DNA of 30,039 bases, taken from assembly GCA_022766795.1 (NCBI GenBank), contig JALEPE010000052.1, positions 1 to 30,039 of the forward strand, given 5' to 3'. Shown piece after piece: positions 15,041 to 23,053 of the stretch. The notes under the pieces are model-generated. The model was not told the DNA's origin. It did not search any database and saw only the letters and a program-made list of their open reading frames with translations. Position numbers and translations under genes: made by a program. Origin of the DNA: Helicobacter sp. GTDB lineage: Bacteria; Campylobacterota; Campylobacteria; Campylobacterales; Helicobacteraceae. Every line of letters starts with the position of its first letter. The first letter of the stretch is position 1.

Positions 15041-15577
15041 ATGTCAAGAGTTGGAAAGAAACCTATTAGCATTCCAAGTAGTGTTCAGGTGAGCATTGAA
15101 GGAAGCAAAATAGTTTTTAAGGGTGGCAAACTTACAAAAGAATTAGAAACTTATGGTCGCGTAGGTGTTTCATTTAGAGATGGCGAATTAACTTTTTCGT
15201 TGAATGGAGAAAATGCACAAGCAAAAGCATATTGGGGGACTTATAGAGCGTTAGCAAATAATATTGTTGTAGGTTTGACAGAGGGCTTTACAAAGCAGTT
15301 AGAAATTAATGGTGTAGGTTATAAAGCCGCTGTAAAAGGCAAAGTTTTAGAGCTTGCGCTTGGATTCTCTCACCCTGTTAATTATGACATTCCCGAAGGT
15401 GTTGAAATCAGTGTTGATAAAAATATTGTTGTTATTAAGGGTGCCGATAAGCAACAAATTGGGCAAATTGCGGCAGAAATTAGAGAATTTAGACCACCAG
15501 AGCCTTATAAAGGTAAAGGTATAAAATATTCAGATGAGCGCATTATCCGCAAAGCTGGTAAAACTTCTAAAAAATAA
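15041..15577 (+). CDS. rplF: 50S ribosomal protein L6
   Basis: Protein of 178 aa with two repeats of the same fold, close to the sarcin-ricin loop. Seen: SRVGKKPISIPSSVQV start, GTYRALANNIVVGLTEGF, LEINGVGYKAAVKGK, and the C-terminal RPPEPYKGKGIKYSDE motif. Normal length and spacing. Confidence 0.98.
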   Translation: MSRVGKKPISIPSSVQVSIEGSKIVFKGGKLTKELETYGRVGVSFRDGELTFSLNGENAQAKAYWGTYRALANNIVVGLTEGFTKQLEINGVGYKAAVKGKVLELALGFSHPVNYDIPEGVEISVDKNIVVIKGADKQQIGQIAAEIREFRPPEPYKGKGIKYSDERIIRKAGKTSKK

Positions 15578-15586
15578 GGATAGATA

Positions 15587-15943
15587 ATGATAAATAAGAT
15601 TATTAAACAAAAAAGAAGTTTAAGATTCAAAAGAAAATTAAGAATCCGTGCTAAGGTTTTTGGATGCGCTACCACTCCGAGATTAAGTATTTTTCGCTCA
15701 AACAGATATTTTTATGCACAAGCTATTGATGATACAAAAGGCGTAACATTGGCAAGTGTTGATGGCAAAAAAATGGGCTTAAAAAACAATAAAGAAGATG
15801 TAAAAAAAATTGCGGCTGCTCTTGCAGATAGTCTTAAAAAAGCAAACATTACAGAAGTGCTTTTTGATAGAAATGGCTATTTGTATCACGGCGTTGTTGC
15901 AATTTTTGCTGATTCTCTCCGTGAAAACGGAATTAATCTTTAG
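15587..15943 (+). CDS. rplR: 50S ribosomal protein L18
   Basis: Protein of 118 aa that binds 5S rRNA. Seen: basic N-terminus, RLSIFRSNRYFYAQAIDD, and C-terminal DRNGYLYHGVVAIFADSLRENG. Normal order between rplF and rpsE. Confidence 0.98.
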   Translation: MINKIIKQKRSLRFKRKLRIRAKVFGCATTPRLSIFRSNRYFYAQAIDDTKGVTLASVDGKKMGLKNNKEDVKKIAAALADSLKKANITEVLFDRNGYLYHGVVAIFADSLRENGINL

Positions 15944-15951
15944 GGGTAAAT

Positions 15952-16392
15952 ATGGAAATCAATAGAGAAGAATTTGAAGAATATGTTGTAAATATCGGGC
16001 GCGTTACAAAAGTCGTTAAAGGTGGGCGTAGATTCCGTTTTAATGCTTTGGTTGTTGTTGGTAACAAAGCGGGTTTGGTTGGCTTTGGCTTGGGTAAGGC
16101 AAAGGAAGTCCCTGATGCGATTAAAAAAGCCATTGACGATGCGTTTAAAAATATCATCAAGGTAAATATCAAAGGAACAACGATTGCACACGATGTGCAA
16201 GAAAAATACAATTCAAGTGTTGTTTTGCTAAAGCCCGCAAGCGAGGGAACAGGTGTTATCGCAGGTGGTTCAGTTCGTCCGGTTTTGGAGAAGGCGGGGA
16301 TTAAGGATATTTTGACAAAATCATTAGGTTCTAATAATCCTTATAATGTTGTGCGTGCTACCATTGAAGCACTTTCTAAGGTAAAAGCATAA
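15952..16392 (+). CDS. rpsE: 30S ribosomal protein S5
   Basis: Protein of 146 aa, involved in decoding fidelity and mRNA entry. Seen: VVNIGRVTKVVKGGRRFRFN, VGFGLGKAKEVPDAIKKA and GTGVIAGGSVRPVLEKAGI. It is followed after 10 nt by rplO, with no rpmD (L30) between them; that gene is normally missing in Campylobacterota. Confidence 0.98.
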   Translation: MEINREEFEEYVVNIGRVTKVVKGGRRFRFNALVVVGNKAGLVGFGLGKAKEVPDAIKKAIDDAFKNIIKVNIKGTTIAHDVQEKYNSSVVLLKPASEGTGVIAGGSVRPVLEKAGIKDILTKSLGSNNPYNVVRATIEALSKVKA

Positions 16393-16402
16393 GGAGAAAT
16401 CT

Positions 16403-16804
16403 ATGGCATTAGAGAATTTAGCACCTGCTAAGGGTAGTGTAAAAAAAATTAAAAGAGTAGGGCGCGGACAAGGTAGCGGTATGGGTAAAACCTCTACAAG
16501 AGGTGGTAAAGGTCAGACTGCAAGAACAGGCTCTAAACAAAAAAGAGGTTTTGAGGGTGGGCAACAACCTTTGCAAAGACGTCTTCCAAAGGTTGGATTC
16601 ACAAGTCGCATTGAGAAACCTTATGTGATTAATGTAGATGCGATTAAAGCTGTGGCAGATTTAACGGAAATTACTTTTGAAAGTATCAAAGGTGTGCATA
16701 AATTCCCATCTTATACAAAAAAAATTAAATTGATTGGTACAGGAGCCAAGAGTCTTACGCCAAAAATCAAAGATGAGAGAATTAAGACAAGCGGACAAGA
16801 ATAA
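16403..16804 (+). CDS. rplO: 50S ribosomal protein L15
   Basis: Protein of 133 aa, a late assembly protein. Seen: the glycine- and arginine-rich N-terminus RVGRGQGSGMGKTSTRGGKG, FEGGQQPLQRRLPKVGF, and a C-terminal domain that is shorter than in E. coli. The TAA overlaps the secY ATG by one base. Confidence 0.97.
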   Translation: MALENLAPAKGSVKKIKRVGRGQGSGMGKTSTRGGKGQTARTGSKQKRGFEGGQQPLQRRLPKVGFTSRIEKPYVINVDAIKAVADLTEITFESIKGVHKFPSYTKKIKLIGTGAKSLTPKIKDERIKTSGQE

Positions 16805-18063
16805 TGAATAAAACACTTGTCAATAAGATTCTTATTACGCTAGGCTTGCTTTTAGCCTATCGCGTATTGGCTTATGTACCTGTTCCCGGTGTAGATACTT
16901 CCGTCATTAAAGCTTTTTTTGATAACAACGCTTCCAATGCTTTAGGATTGTTTAATATGTTTAGCGGTAATGCTGTGGAACGTTTAAGTATCATCTCACT
17001 TGGGATTATGCCTTATATCACAGCTTCTATCATTATGGAGCTTTTAGCTTCTACTTTTCCCAATCTTGGTAAAATGAAAAAAGAACGGGATGGTATGCAA
17101 AAGTATATGCAAATCATTCGTTATGCAACCATTGTCATTACAATCGTTCAAGCAGTGGGCGTGTCTATTGGCTTAAAAAGTCTTGGGACAGGAGCAAACG
17201 GAGCAATTTTAATTGATATGAATGTGTTTATTGCAATTTCAGCGTTTTCTATGCTTTGCGGGACGATGCTTTTGATGTGGATTGGTGAGCAAATCACACA
17301 AAGAGGTATCGGCAATGGGATTAGCCTGATTATTTTCTGCGGAATCGTATCTGGGATTCCAAGTGCAATTGCGGGGACATTTAATCTTGTGAATACAAAT
17401 CAGATTAGTTGGATTGTGTTGCTATTTATCGTTGCGATTATTATTGCAACTGTGGCTTGCATTATTTATGTGGAGCTTGGAGAACGTAGAATCCCAGTAT
17501 CTTATTCGCGTAAAGTTGTAATGCAGAATCAAGATAAAAGGATTATGAATTACATTCCAATCAAGATGAATTTAAGCGGTGTGATTCCACCCATTTTTGC
17601 ATCGGCACTTTTAATGTTTCCGGGTACAATTTTGCAAAGCTCATCGAATAGTGTTGTAATGCAAATTGCGGATTTTTTGAATCCCAATGGCTATTTTTAT
17701 AATGTGATAATGTTTTTTTTGGTTATGTTTTTTGCCTATTTTTATGCTTCCATTGTGTTTAATCCAAAGGATATTTCTGAAAATCTAAAAAAACAAGGTG
17801 GATTTATACCCGGAATCCGTCCCGGTGAAGGCACCGCAAATTTTCTAACAGATGTCGCCAATAAACTCACTTTTTGGGGAGCATTATATTTAGCAATTAT
17901 TGCAACTTTGCCTTGGATTTTAGTAAAGGCTTCTGGTGTGCCTTTCTATTTTGGAGGGACTGCAGTATTAATTGTTGTGCAAGTGGCGATGGATACAATG
18001 CGCAAAATTGAAGCGCAAATTTATATGAATAAATACAAAACATTAAGTGCGGTAGGATTGTAA
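16804..18063 (+). CDS. secY: Protein translocase subunit SecY
   Basis: Protein of 419 aa, the channel-forming subunit of SecYEG in the inner membrane. Ten hydrophobic segments are visible. Family motifs: AYVPVPGVD near the start, SLGIMPYITASIIMELL (plug and TM2 region), ITQRGIGNGISLIIFCGI, NLSGVIPPIFASALL, and the cytoplasmic IRPGEGTANFL. Overlaps rplO and map by one base each, so the three are translationally coupled. Confidence 0.98.
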   Translation: MNKTLVNKILITLGLLLAYRVLAYVPVPGVDTSVIKAFFDNNASNALGLFNMFSGNAVERLSIISLGIMPYITASIIMELLASTFPNLGKMKKERDGMQKYMQIIRYATIVITIVQAVGVSIGLKSLGTGANGAILIDMNVFIAISAFSMLCGTMLLMWIGEQITQRGIGNGISLIIFCGIVSGIPSAIAGTFNLVNTNQISWIVLLFIVAIIIATVACIIYVELGERRIPVSYSRKVVMQNQDKRIMNYIPIKMNLSGVIPPIFASALLMFPGTILQSSSNSVVMQIADFLNPNGYFYNVIMFFLVMFFAYFYASIVFNPKDISENLKKQGGFIPGIRPGEGTANFLTDVANKLTFWGALYLAIIATLPWILVKASGVPFYFGGTAVLIVVQVAMDTMRKIEAQIYMNKYKTLSAVGL

Positions 18064-18821
18064 TGTCAATAGCGATTAGAAAACCTGCTGAAATAGATTC
18101 TCTAAGGGCTGCAAGTAGAATCGTGGGTAAAACATTGAACCATTTAAAAAGCCAAATTAAACCCGGCATTACCCTTAAAGAGTTGGATACTATGGGTGAA
18201 GATATGATTCGCTCTTGTGGCGCAACTCCTTCTTTTAAGGGGCTGTATGGTTTTAATGGTTCGGTTTGCACATCAGTCAATGAAGTTATCATTCACGGAA
18301 TCCCAAATGAGTATAAATTGCAAGTTGGCGATATCGTCGGGCTTGATATTGGAACGCAACTGAATGGTTGGTATGGTGATGCGGCAATTACTTGCGGAGT
18401 TGGCGAGATTTCACAAGCAGACCAACGTTTGATTGCGTGTTCTAAGGACGCTTTGTATTTTGCAATTAGTCAAATCAAAGTGGGAATGCATTTTAAAGAA
18501 TTGAGTGCTTTAATAGAGCAATTCATTTTAGATTATGGTTATGTCCCTTTGCGTGGTTTTTGTGGGCACGGAATCGGTAGAAAGCCGCACGAAGAACCAG
18601 AGATTCCAAACTATTTGGAGGGCAAAAAAGCTAAGCAAGGCGACAAAATCAAAGAAGGAATGGTTTTTTGTATTGAACCGATGATTTGTCAAAAAGATGG
18701 TGAGCCAAGAATCTTGGAAGATGATTGGAGTGTGGTTTCAGTAGATGGGTTGAAAGGAAGCCATTATGAACATACAGTTGCAATTATTAATGGAAAAGCG
18801 GAAATTTTATCCGTAGAATAA
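18063..18821 (+). CDS. map: Methionine aminopeptidase, type I
   Basis: Protein of 252 aa that removes the N-terminal Met from nascent proteins. The five metal ligands are recognisable: D in GLDIGTQ, D in YGDAAIT, H in GHGIGRKPHEEP, E in EPMI and E in DWSVVS...YEHTVAI context. The HGIPN motif with the substrate-contacting His is also present. secY-map-infA order is the usual one; adk, often found here in other bacteria, is absent. Confidence 0.97.
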   Translation: MSIAIRKPAEIDSLRAASRIVGKTLNHLKSQIKPGITLKELDTMGEDMIRSCGATPSFKGLYGFNGSVCTSVNEVIIHGIPNEYKLQVGDIVGLDIGTQLNGWYGDAAITCGVGEISQADQRLIACSKDALYFAISQIKVGMHFKELSALIEQFILDYGYVPLRGFCGHGIGRKPHEEPEIPNYLEGKKAKQGDKIKEGMVFCIEPMICQKDGEPRILEDDWSVVSVDGLKGSHYEHTVAIINGKAEILSVE

Positions 18822-18837
18822 AAGGAAGGTAATAAAA

Positions 18838-19056
18838 GTGGCTAAAGATGATGTAATTGAAGTCGATGGAATCGTAAAAGAAGCTTTGCCAAATGCAACT
18901 TTTCGTGTAGAGCTTGAAAATGGGCATATTATTTTGTGCCATATTGCAGGGCGTATGCGAATGCACTATATTAAGATTCTACAAGGCGATAAGGTAAAAA
19001 TTGAATTAACGCCTTATAGTTTAGATAAGGGTAGAATTACTTTTAGGTATAAGTAG
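18838..19056 (+). CDS. infA: Translation initiation factor IF-1
   Basis: Protein of 72 aa, the typical size, an OB-fold factor that binds the 30S A site. Seen: VIEVDGIVKEALPNATFRVEL, HIAGRMRMHYIKILQGDKV and the C-terminal GRITFRYK. The start is GTG at 18838, with AAGGAAGG 8 nt upstream; no ATG fits. A 223-nt gap with its own promoter follows. Confidence 0.98.
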   Translation: MAKDDVIEVDGIVKEALPNATFRVELENGHIILCHIAGRMRMHYIKILQGDKVKIELTPYSLDKGRITFRYK

Positions 19057-19075
19057 ATTTTAATAAGATTTTAAA

Positions 19076-19081
19076 TATAAT
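19076..19081 (+). promoter_or_regulatory. -10 promoter between infA and rpmJ
   Basis: A perfect TATAAT in A/T-rich surroundings predicts a start near 19088, which gives about 190 nt of leader before rpmJ. It would let rpmJ-rplQ be expressed apart from the spc genes. Confidence 0.5.
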
Positions 19082-19087
19082 CCGCGC

Positions 19088-19279
19088 TTTATTGCAAAAA
19101 TAATTTTGCGGTTATAGTCGTTTGGGTGAATTGGATACGCCTTGAGGACTATAAACTCAATGCCTGTTTTTAGGAAGTGATAAAGCAATTTAGAGCATTC
19201 CAAAGTGATGTGTTAGGGATTTTTCCCTAAAAACGCAATGTATTTTATAGGGTAGTCCCCTTGAGAATAGGAGTAAGTA
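19088..19279 (+). promoter_or_regulatory. Structured 5' leader of the rpmJ-rpsM (alpha) operon
   Basis: Gene-free leader with several dyads: GCAAAA (19094-19099)/TTTTGC (19104-19109); TTATAGTC (19112-19119)/GACTATAA (19147-19154) enclosing 27 nt; TTGAG (19143-19147)/CTCAA (19156-19160), which competes with the previous stem; and a perfect 7-bp stem TTAGGGA (19213-19219)/TCCCTAA (19224-19230) with a TTTT loop. AGGAG at 19269-19273 precedes the rpmJ ATG by 6 nt. The length and structure suggest r-protein autoregulation, in analogy with S4 control of the E. coli alpha operon; I do not recognise a named family. Confidence 0.5.
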
Positions 19280-19393
19280 ATGAAAGTTAGACCTTCTGTC
19301 AAAAAAATGTGCGACAAATGCAAGGTTATCAAAAGAAAAGGCGTGATTCGCGTAATTTGCGAGAATCCAAAACATAAACAAAGACAAGGATAA
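19280..19393 (+). CDS. rpmJ: 50S ribosomal protein L36
   Basis: A 37-aa protein too short for most gene finders. Seen: MKVRPSVKKMCDKCKVI start and VICENPKHKQRQG end, with zinc ligands C11, C14, C27 and H32 (the C+ form). AGGAG lies 6 nt before the ATG. rpsM follows after 11 nt. Confidence 0.97.
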   Translation: MKVRPSVKKMCDKCKVIKRKGVIRVICENPKHKQRQG

Positions 19394-19404
19394 AAGGAAG
19401 AATA

Positions 19405-19773
19405 ATGGCGAGAATTGCTGGTGTTGATTTACCCAAGAAAAAGAGAATCGAATATGCTTTAACCTATATTTATGGTATTGGTTTAAAGACTTCAAGAGAT
19501 ATTTTAAATGCTGTGAATATCTCTTATGACAAAAGGGTTCAAGACCTTAGTGAGGGCGAAGTTTCCGCGATTGCAAAGGAAATTCAATCTCATCATATCG
19601 TAGAGGGTGATTTGCGCAAAAAAGTTACAATGGACATTAAGGCTCTTATGGATTTAGGTAATTATCGCGGTCTTAGGCATCGCAAAGGGCTTCCTGTGCG
19701 TGGGCAAACAACAAAAAATAATGCTAGAACACGTAAAGGTAAGAGAAAAACCGTTGGTAGTGCATCAAAATAG
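19405..19773 (+). CDS. rpsM: 30S ribosomal protein S13
   Basis: Protein of 122 aa in the 30S head, contacts P-site tRNA and 50S L5. Seen: ARIAGVDLPKKKRIEYALTYIYGIG start, GNYRGLRHRKGLPVRGQTTKNNARTRKG at the C-terminus (quoted in part). Starts the rpsM-rpsK-rpsD-rpoA-rplQ order conserved in bacteria. Confidence 0.98.
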   Translation: MARIAGVDLPKKKRIEYALTYIYGIGLKTSRDILNAVNISYDKRVQDLSEGEVSAIAKEIQSHHIVEGDLRKKVTMDIKALMDLGNYRGLRHRKGLPVRGQTTKNNARTRKGKRKTVGSASK

Positions 19774-19783
19774 GGAGTAAATA

Positions 19784-20176
19784 ATGGCTAAAAGAAATGT
19801 AAATAAAAAAAGAGTTGTCAAAAAGAATATTGCTCGAGGGATCATTCATATCTCCGCTGCTTTTAACAATACAAGCGTAACTATCACAGATGAAATGGGT
19901 AATGTCATTTGCTGGAGTACAGCGGGTGCATTGGGATTCAAAGGAAGTAAGAAATCAACTCCTTACGCAGCGCAACAAGCGGTTGAAGATGCGGTTTCTA
20001 AAGCAAAAGAACACGGAATCAAAGAGCTTGGAGTAAAGATTCAAGGTCCCGGAAGCGGACGCGAAACTGCAGTAAAAAGCTTAGGAAGTATTGAAGGCAT
20101 TAAAGTGTTATGGTTTAAAGATGTTACACCATTGCCACACAATGGTTGCCGTGCGCCAAAAAGAAGAAGAGTGTAA
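19784..20176 (+). CDS. rpsK: 30S ribosomal protein S11
   Basis: Protein of 130 aa on the 30S platform. Seen: GIIHISAAFNNTSVTITDE, GFKGSKKSTPYAAQQA, GPGSGRETAVKSL and the C-terminal PHNGCRAPKRRRV. Gaps of 10 and 9 nt to its neighbours. Confidence 0.98.
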   Translation: MAKRNVNKKRVVKKNIARGIIHISAAFNNTSVTITDEMGNVICWSTAGALGFKGSKKSTPYAAQQAVEDAVSKAKEHGIKELGVKIQGPGSGRETAVKSLGSIEGIKVLWFKDVTPLPHNGCRAPKRRRV

Positions 20177-20185
20177 GGAGAGAGA

Positions 20186-20812
20186 ATGGCAAGATATAGA
20201 GGTCCTGTTGAGAAGATTGAAAGAAGATTTGGTGTTAGCCTTGCATTAAAAGGTGAGCGCAGATTAGCAGGGAAAAGTGCGTTAGATAAGCGTCCTTATG
20301 GTCCGGGACAACACGGACAAAGAAGAGGGAAAATTTCAGAATATGGGATTCAGTTGCGTGAGAAACAAAAAGCAAGAATGATGTATGGAATCTCCGAAAA
20401 GCAGTTCCGTTCCATTTTTATTGAAGCAAATCGTTTAGAGGGGAATACAGGGGAAAACCTTGTGAAGCTCATTGAAAGAAGATTGGATAATGTCGTATAT
20501 AGAATGGGATTTGCCACAACAAGACGATTTGCAAGACAACTTGTGGTGCATGGACATATTCTAGTAGATGGTAAGAGATTAGATGTTCCATCTGCATTAG
20601 TGGATGCGGGACAAAAGATTGAGGTTTGTGAGAAGACTAAAAAGAATCCGCAAATTCAAAGAGCAATTGAGCTTACAAAGCAAACTGGAATTGCTCCTTG
20701 GGTTGATGTGGATCAAGATAAAGTCTTTGGAATCTTTACACGTTTGCCAGAGCGCGAAGAAGTGGTTATTCCAATTGAAGAAAGGCTCATTGTTGAGTTG
20801 TATTCTAAATAA
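20186..20812 (+). CDS. rpsD: 30S ribosomal protein S4
   Basis: Protein of 208 aa, an early 16S rRNA binder; in E. coli S4 represses the alpha operon. Seen: ARYRGPVEKIERRFG start, the KRPYGPGQHGQRR loop, and S4 RNA-binding domain RLDNVVYRMGFATTRRFARQ with VVHGHILVDGKR (about 99-132). The zinc cysteines found in some S4 proteins are absent (C- form). Confidence 0.98.
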   Translation: MARYRGPVEKIERRFGVSLALKGERRLAGKSALDKRPYGPGQHGQRRGKISEYGIQLREKQKARMMYGISEKQFRSIFIEANRLEGNTGENLVKLIERRLDNVVYRMGFATTRRFARQLVVHGHILVDGKRLDVPSALVDAGQKIEVCEKTKKNPQIQRAIELTKQTGIAPWVDVDQDKVFGIFTRLPEREEVVIPIEERLIVELYSK

Positions 20813-20832
20813 TTTGTAGGAGGGTGTTAAGT

Positions 20833-21822
20833 ATGAAAAGTATTAAAACTTCTCCTCATGTTCCAACAAAGATTGAAGTAAAAGAAATCGGTGTCAATAA
20901 AATTGAAATTACAGCATATCCATTTGAAGCAGGGTATGCAATTACGCTAGCGCATCCTTTACGCCGTTTGCTACTAGGAAGCTCTGTTGGCTTTGCGCCC
21001 ATTGCTTTAAAGATTGAAGGTGTGGCGCACGAGTTTGACGCTGTGCGCGGTGTGGTGGAAGATGTTTCACATTTTATTGTTAATCTTAAAACAATTCGCT
21101 TTAAAGGCAAAGATGACAGCAAAAACATCAGTGTAGATTATAAATTTGTAGGTCCAAAGGTAATCACGGGAGCAGATTTAGTTAATGATTACATTGATGT
21201 TGTTACACCAAATATTCATTTGGCAACCATTAATGAAGATGCAGTGTTGAATTTCTCTATTGTGGTTTGTAAGGGAATTGGATATGTGCCTAGCGAAGAT
21301 GTTAGAAGTACGATTCCAGATGGGTTTATGCCGTTGGATTCCTACTTTACACCTGTTACTAATGTAACATATGCTTTTGAGAATATGTTGGTAGAAGATG
21401 ATCCAAATTACGAGAAAGTGATTTTTGATATTCAAACAGATGGGCAAATTGATCCATTAACTGCTTTCAAAAATGCTTTAAGCGTTATGCATAAGCAAAT
21501 GGCTATTTTTAATTCTGAATTAAATATTGAAGTCCCTGAAATGCATAATGGTGATGAAGATCGTCCAGAGATTAAAGTATTGTCTCAAAGTATTGATCGG
21601 TTAAATTTCAGCGCACGTTGCTTTAACTGCCTTGATAGATCGGGAATTAAATATTTGGGTGAGTTAGTATTGCTTAGCGAAGACCAAATTAAAAATATTA
21701 AGAACTTAGGTAAGAAATCTTTAGATGAAATTGCCGCTAAATTAGAGGAATTAGGTTATCCAATGGGCAAAGAAATTCCCGGAGATTTACTGATATTACT
21801 TAAGAAAAAATTTTCTAACTAA
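20833..21822 (+). CDS. rpoA: DNA-directed RNA polymerase subunit alpha
   Basis: Protein of 329 aa. The N-terminal domain (about 1-235) dimerises and assembles RNAP: FEAGYAITLAHPLRRLLLGSS (in part) and GVAHEFDAVRGVVEDV. The C-terminal domain (about 250-325) has the helix-hairpin-helix LNFSARCFNCLDRSGIKYLGEL and KNLGKKSLDEI that binds UP elements and activators such as the Crp/FNR proteins. The start is ATG 20833, with AGGAGGG (20818-20824) 8 nt upstream; a GTG at 20824 overlaps that site. Confidence 0.98.
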   Translation: MKSIKTSPHVPTKIEVKEIGVNKIEITAYPFEAGYAITLAHPLRRLLLGSSVGFAPIALKIEGVAHEFDAVRGVVEDVSHFIVNLKTIRFKGKDDSKNISVDYKFVGPKVITGADLVNDYIDVVTPNIHLATINEDAVLNFSIVVCKGIGYVPSEDVRSTIPDGFMPLDSYFTPVTNVTYAFENMLVEDDPNYEKVIFDIQTDGQIDPLTAFKNALSVMHKQMAIFNSELNIEVPEMHNGDEDRPEIKVLSQSIDRLNFSARCFNCLDRSGIKYLGELVLLSEDQIKNIKNLGKKSLDEIAAKLEELGYPMGKEIPGDLLILLKKKFSN

Positions 21823-21833
21823 AAGGATAATAG

Positions 21834-22184
21834 ATGAGACACGGACACGGATATAGAAAATTAGGGCGCACAAGCTCTCATAGAAAGGCTTTGTTGAAAA
21901 ATCTTTCTATTGCATTAATTGCGAGTGAAAAAATAGAAACTACACTGCCAAAGGCAAAAGAATTGCAAAGCTATTTTGAAAAGCTTATTACAAAGGCTAA
22001 GCAAGGCGATTCTATGGCTCATCGTTTAGTATTTGCGCATTTGCAACATAAAGATTCTGTAAAAAAAATAGTGAAAGAAATTGCACCAAAATATGCAAAT
22101 AGAAATGGTGGTTATACAAGAATCATTAAAACGCGCACAAGAGTTGGTGATGCCGCACCTATGGCAATCATTGAATTAGTATAA
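21834..22184 (+). CDS. rplQ: 50S ribosomal protein L17
   Basis: Protein of 116 aa near the tunnel exit. Seen: MRHGHGYRKLGRTSSHRKALLKNL, a helical KETTLPKAKEL region and the C-terminal GGYTRIIKTRTRVGDAAPMAIIEL. It is the last gene of the ribosomal block; a strong hairpin follows 9 nt after the stop. Confidence 0.98.
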   Translation: MRHGHGYRKLGRTSSHRKALLKNLSIALIASEKIETTLPKAKELQSYFEKLITKAKQGDSMAHRLVFAHLQHKDSVKKIVKEIAPKYANRNGGYTRIIKTRTRVGDAAPMAIIELV

Positions 22185-22192
22185 TATCTTTT

Positions 22193-22230
22193 GTATCGCG
22201 CTTTGATTTTTAAGTGCGATACATTTCCTT
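22193..22230 (+). terminator. Terminator after rplQ
   Basis: An 11-bp stem GTATCGCGCTT (22193-22203)/AAGTGCGATAC (22212-22222), with one G-U pair and an 8-nt T-rich loop, is followed by a pyrimidine- and T-rich stretch to about 22235. It ends the S10-spc-alpha transcript. Confidence 0.8.
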
Positions 22231-22550
22231 TCTTGTTTAAATCCATATTTTTATCTTTAAACCTTAAGTTCATTTGTCAATTTTTCAAAATGCTTATTAG
22301 TGTGCATATTTTTTGAGATTTACTAATATTGACATAAGAAATAAGCAATATTTATGCTACATAAGCGATGATGAAAAAACAAAAGTTCTAGGGATACAAA
22401 GAAAATTTCTTAACTTACAATTATTTATTTTTTGTTACTGCCACTTTTCGTTTTGTCCTTAATTGTGGGTTTGGGAGAATCCTTAATGATTGCAAACAAG
22501 TTTATAGGGTTTCAAATCCTCTCCCAAAAAGCCTATCATTGCACTGCATT
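22231..22550. other. A/T-rich intergenic stretch, no gene seen
   Basis: I see no open frame with a ribosome site and no RNA gene. It contains a promoter-like TTGACA (22329-22334) with TATGCT 18 nt later (22353-22358), and an inverted repeat TTTGGGAGA (22470-22478)/TCTCCCAAA (22520-22528) around 41 nt. Function unknown. Confidence 0.5.
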
Positions 22551-22992
22551 ATAGATTGCTTCAGCCTAAAGGCTTCGCAATGACAAAATGTAACTACTAC
22601 GTCATTGCGAGCGTAGCGAAGCGTGCGTTGCGTCAGCAACTCACCCACACTTGCAAATCTATAACCTAATCTTGACTTTAAAGATTCCATTGCGGACTTC
22701 TAGGACTTCCTTTGTTTATAGATTGCTTCGTCATTCGCTTTGCTCATTCCTCGCAATGACAGAGAGGGTGTATCTTACGAAGTCTCGCAATGACAGAGGT
22801 GGTAAAGCGTAAAGTATGCAAGTTTATGGATTGCCACGAAAATTTTTCAAATTTTCTCGCAATGACGGACAAAGGAGGACATACTGCGTTCATTCCTCGC
22901 AATGACGAAGTAGTCAGTAAGTGGAATCTCGCAATGACGGAGTTGGGGAGGCGATAAAAGAGAAGGAAGCATTGCGTGCGCCTCGCAATGAC
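22551..22992. repeat. Cluster of REP/MITE-like hairpin repeats, ATTGC...GCAATGAC family
   Basis: The 10-mer TCGCAATGAC occurs seven times in direct orientation (22575, 22751, 22785, 22857, 22897, 22929, 22983) and once inverted as GTCATTGCGA (22601). Fuller units begin ATAGATTGC or ATGGATTGC: 22551-22584, 22718-22760 and 22826-22866. An inverted unit runs 22601-22662 and ends GCAAATCTAT. A compact one, 22970-22990, is a CATTGCG/CGCAATG hairpin. Units 1 and 2 face each other with a 16-nt gap. Spacing is irregular (30-70 nt), so this is not CRISPR. It lies where rplQ and napD converge. Confidence 0.8.
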
Positions 22993-23053
22993 GCAGTGGG
23001 CAATCTTTAGCATAAACTTTGCCACCCATTAGGGATTCCTTTAAAAATCTCGC

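Noticed and set aside
16393..16402. Missing rpmD (L30) between rpsE and rplO as a deletion.
   Set aside because: L30 is normally absent in this phylum; the 10-nt gap is intact.
19190..19495. Minus-strand frame of 101 codons opposite rpmJ and rpsM.
   Set aside because: It runs against two certain genes, has no ribosome site, and resembles no family.
22551..22992. Possible CRISPR array from the repeated TCGCAATGAC.
   Set aside because: Spacing ranges from about 30 to 160 nt, repeats are in both orientations and differ, the conserved core is only about 10 nt, and no cas genes are near.
22502..23029. Minus-strand frames of 60-93 codons with recurring VIAR or HCE residues.
   Set aside because: The repeated residues come from the hairpin repeats themselves; there is no ribosome site and no family resemblance.
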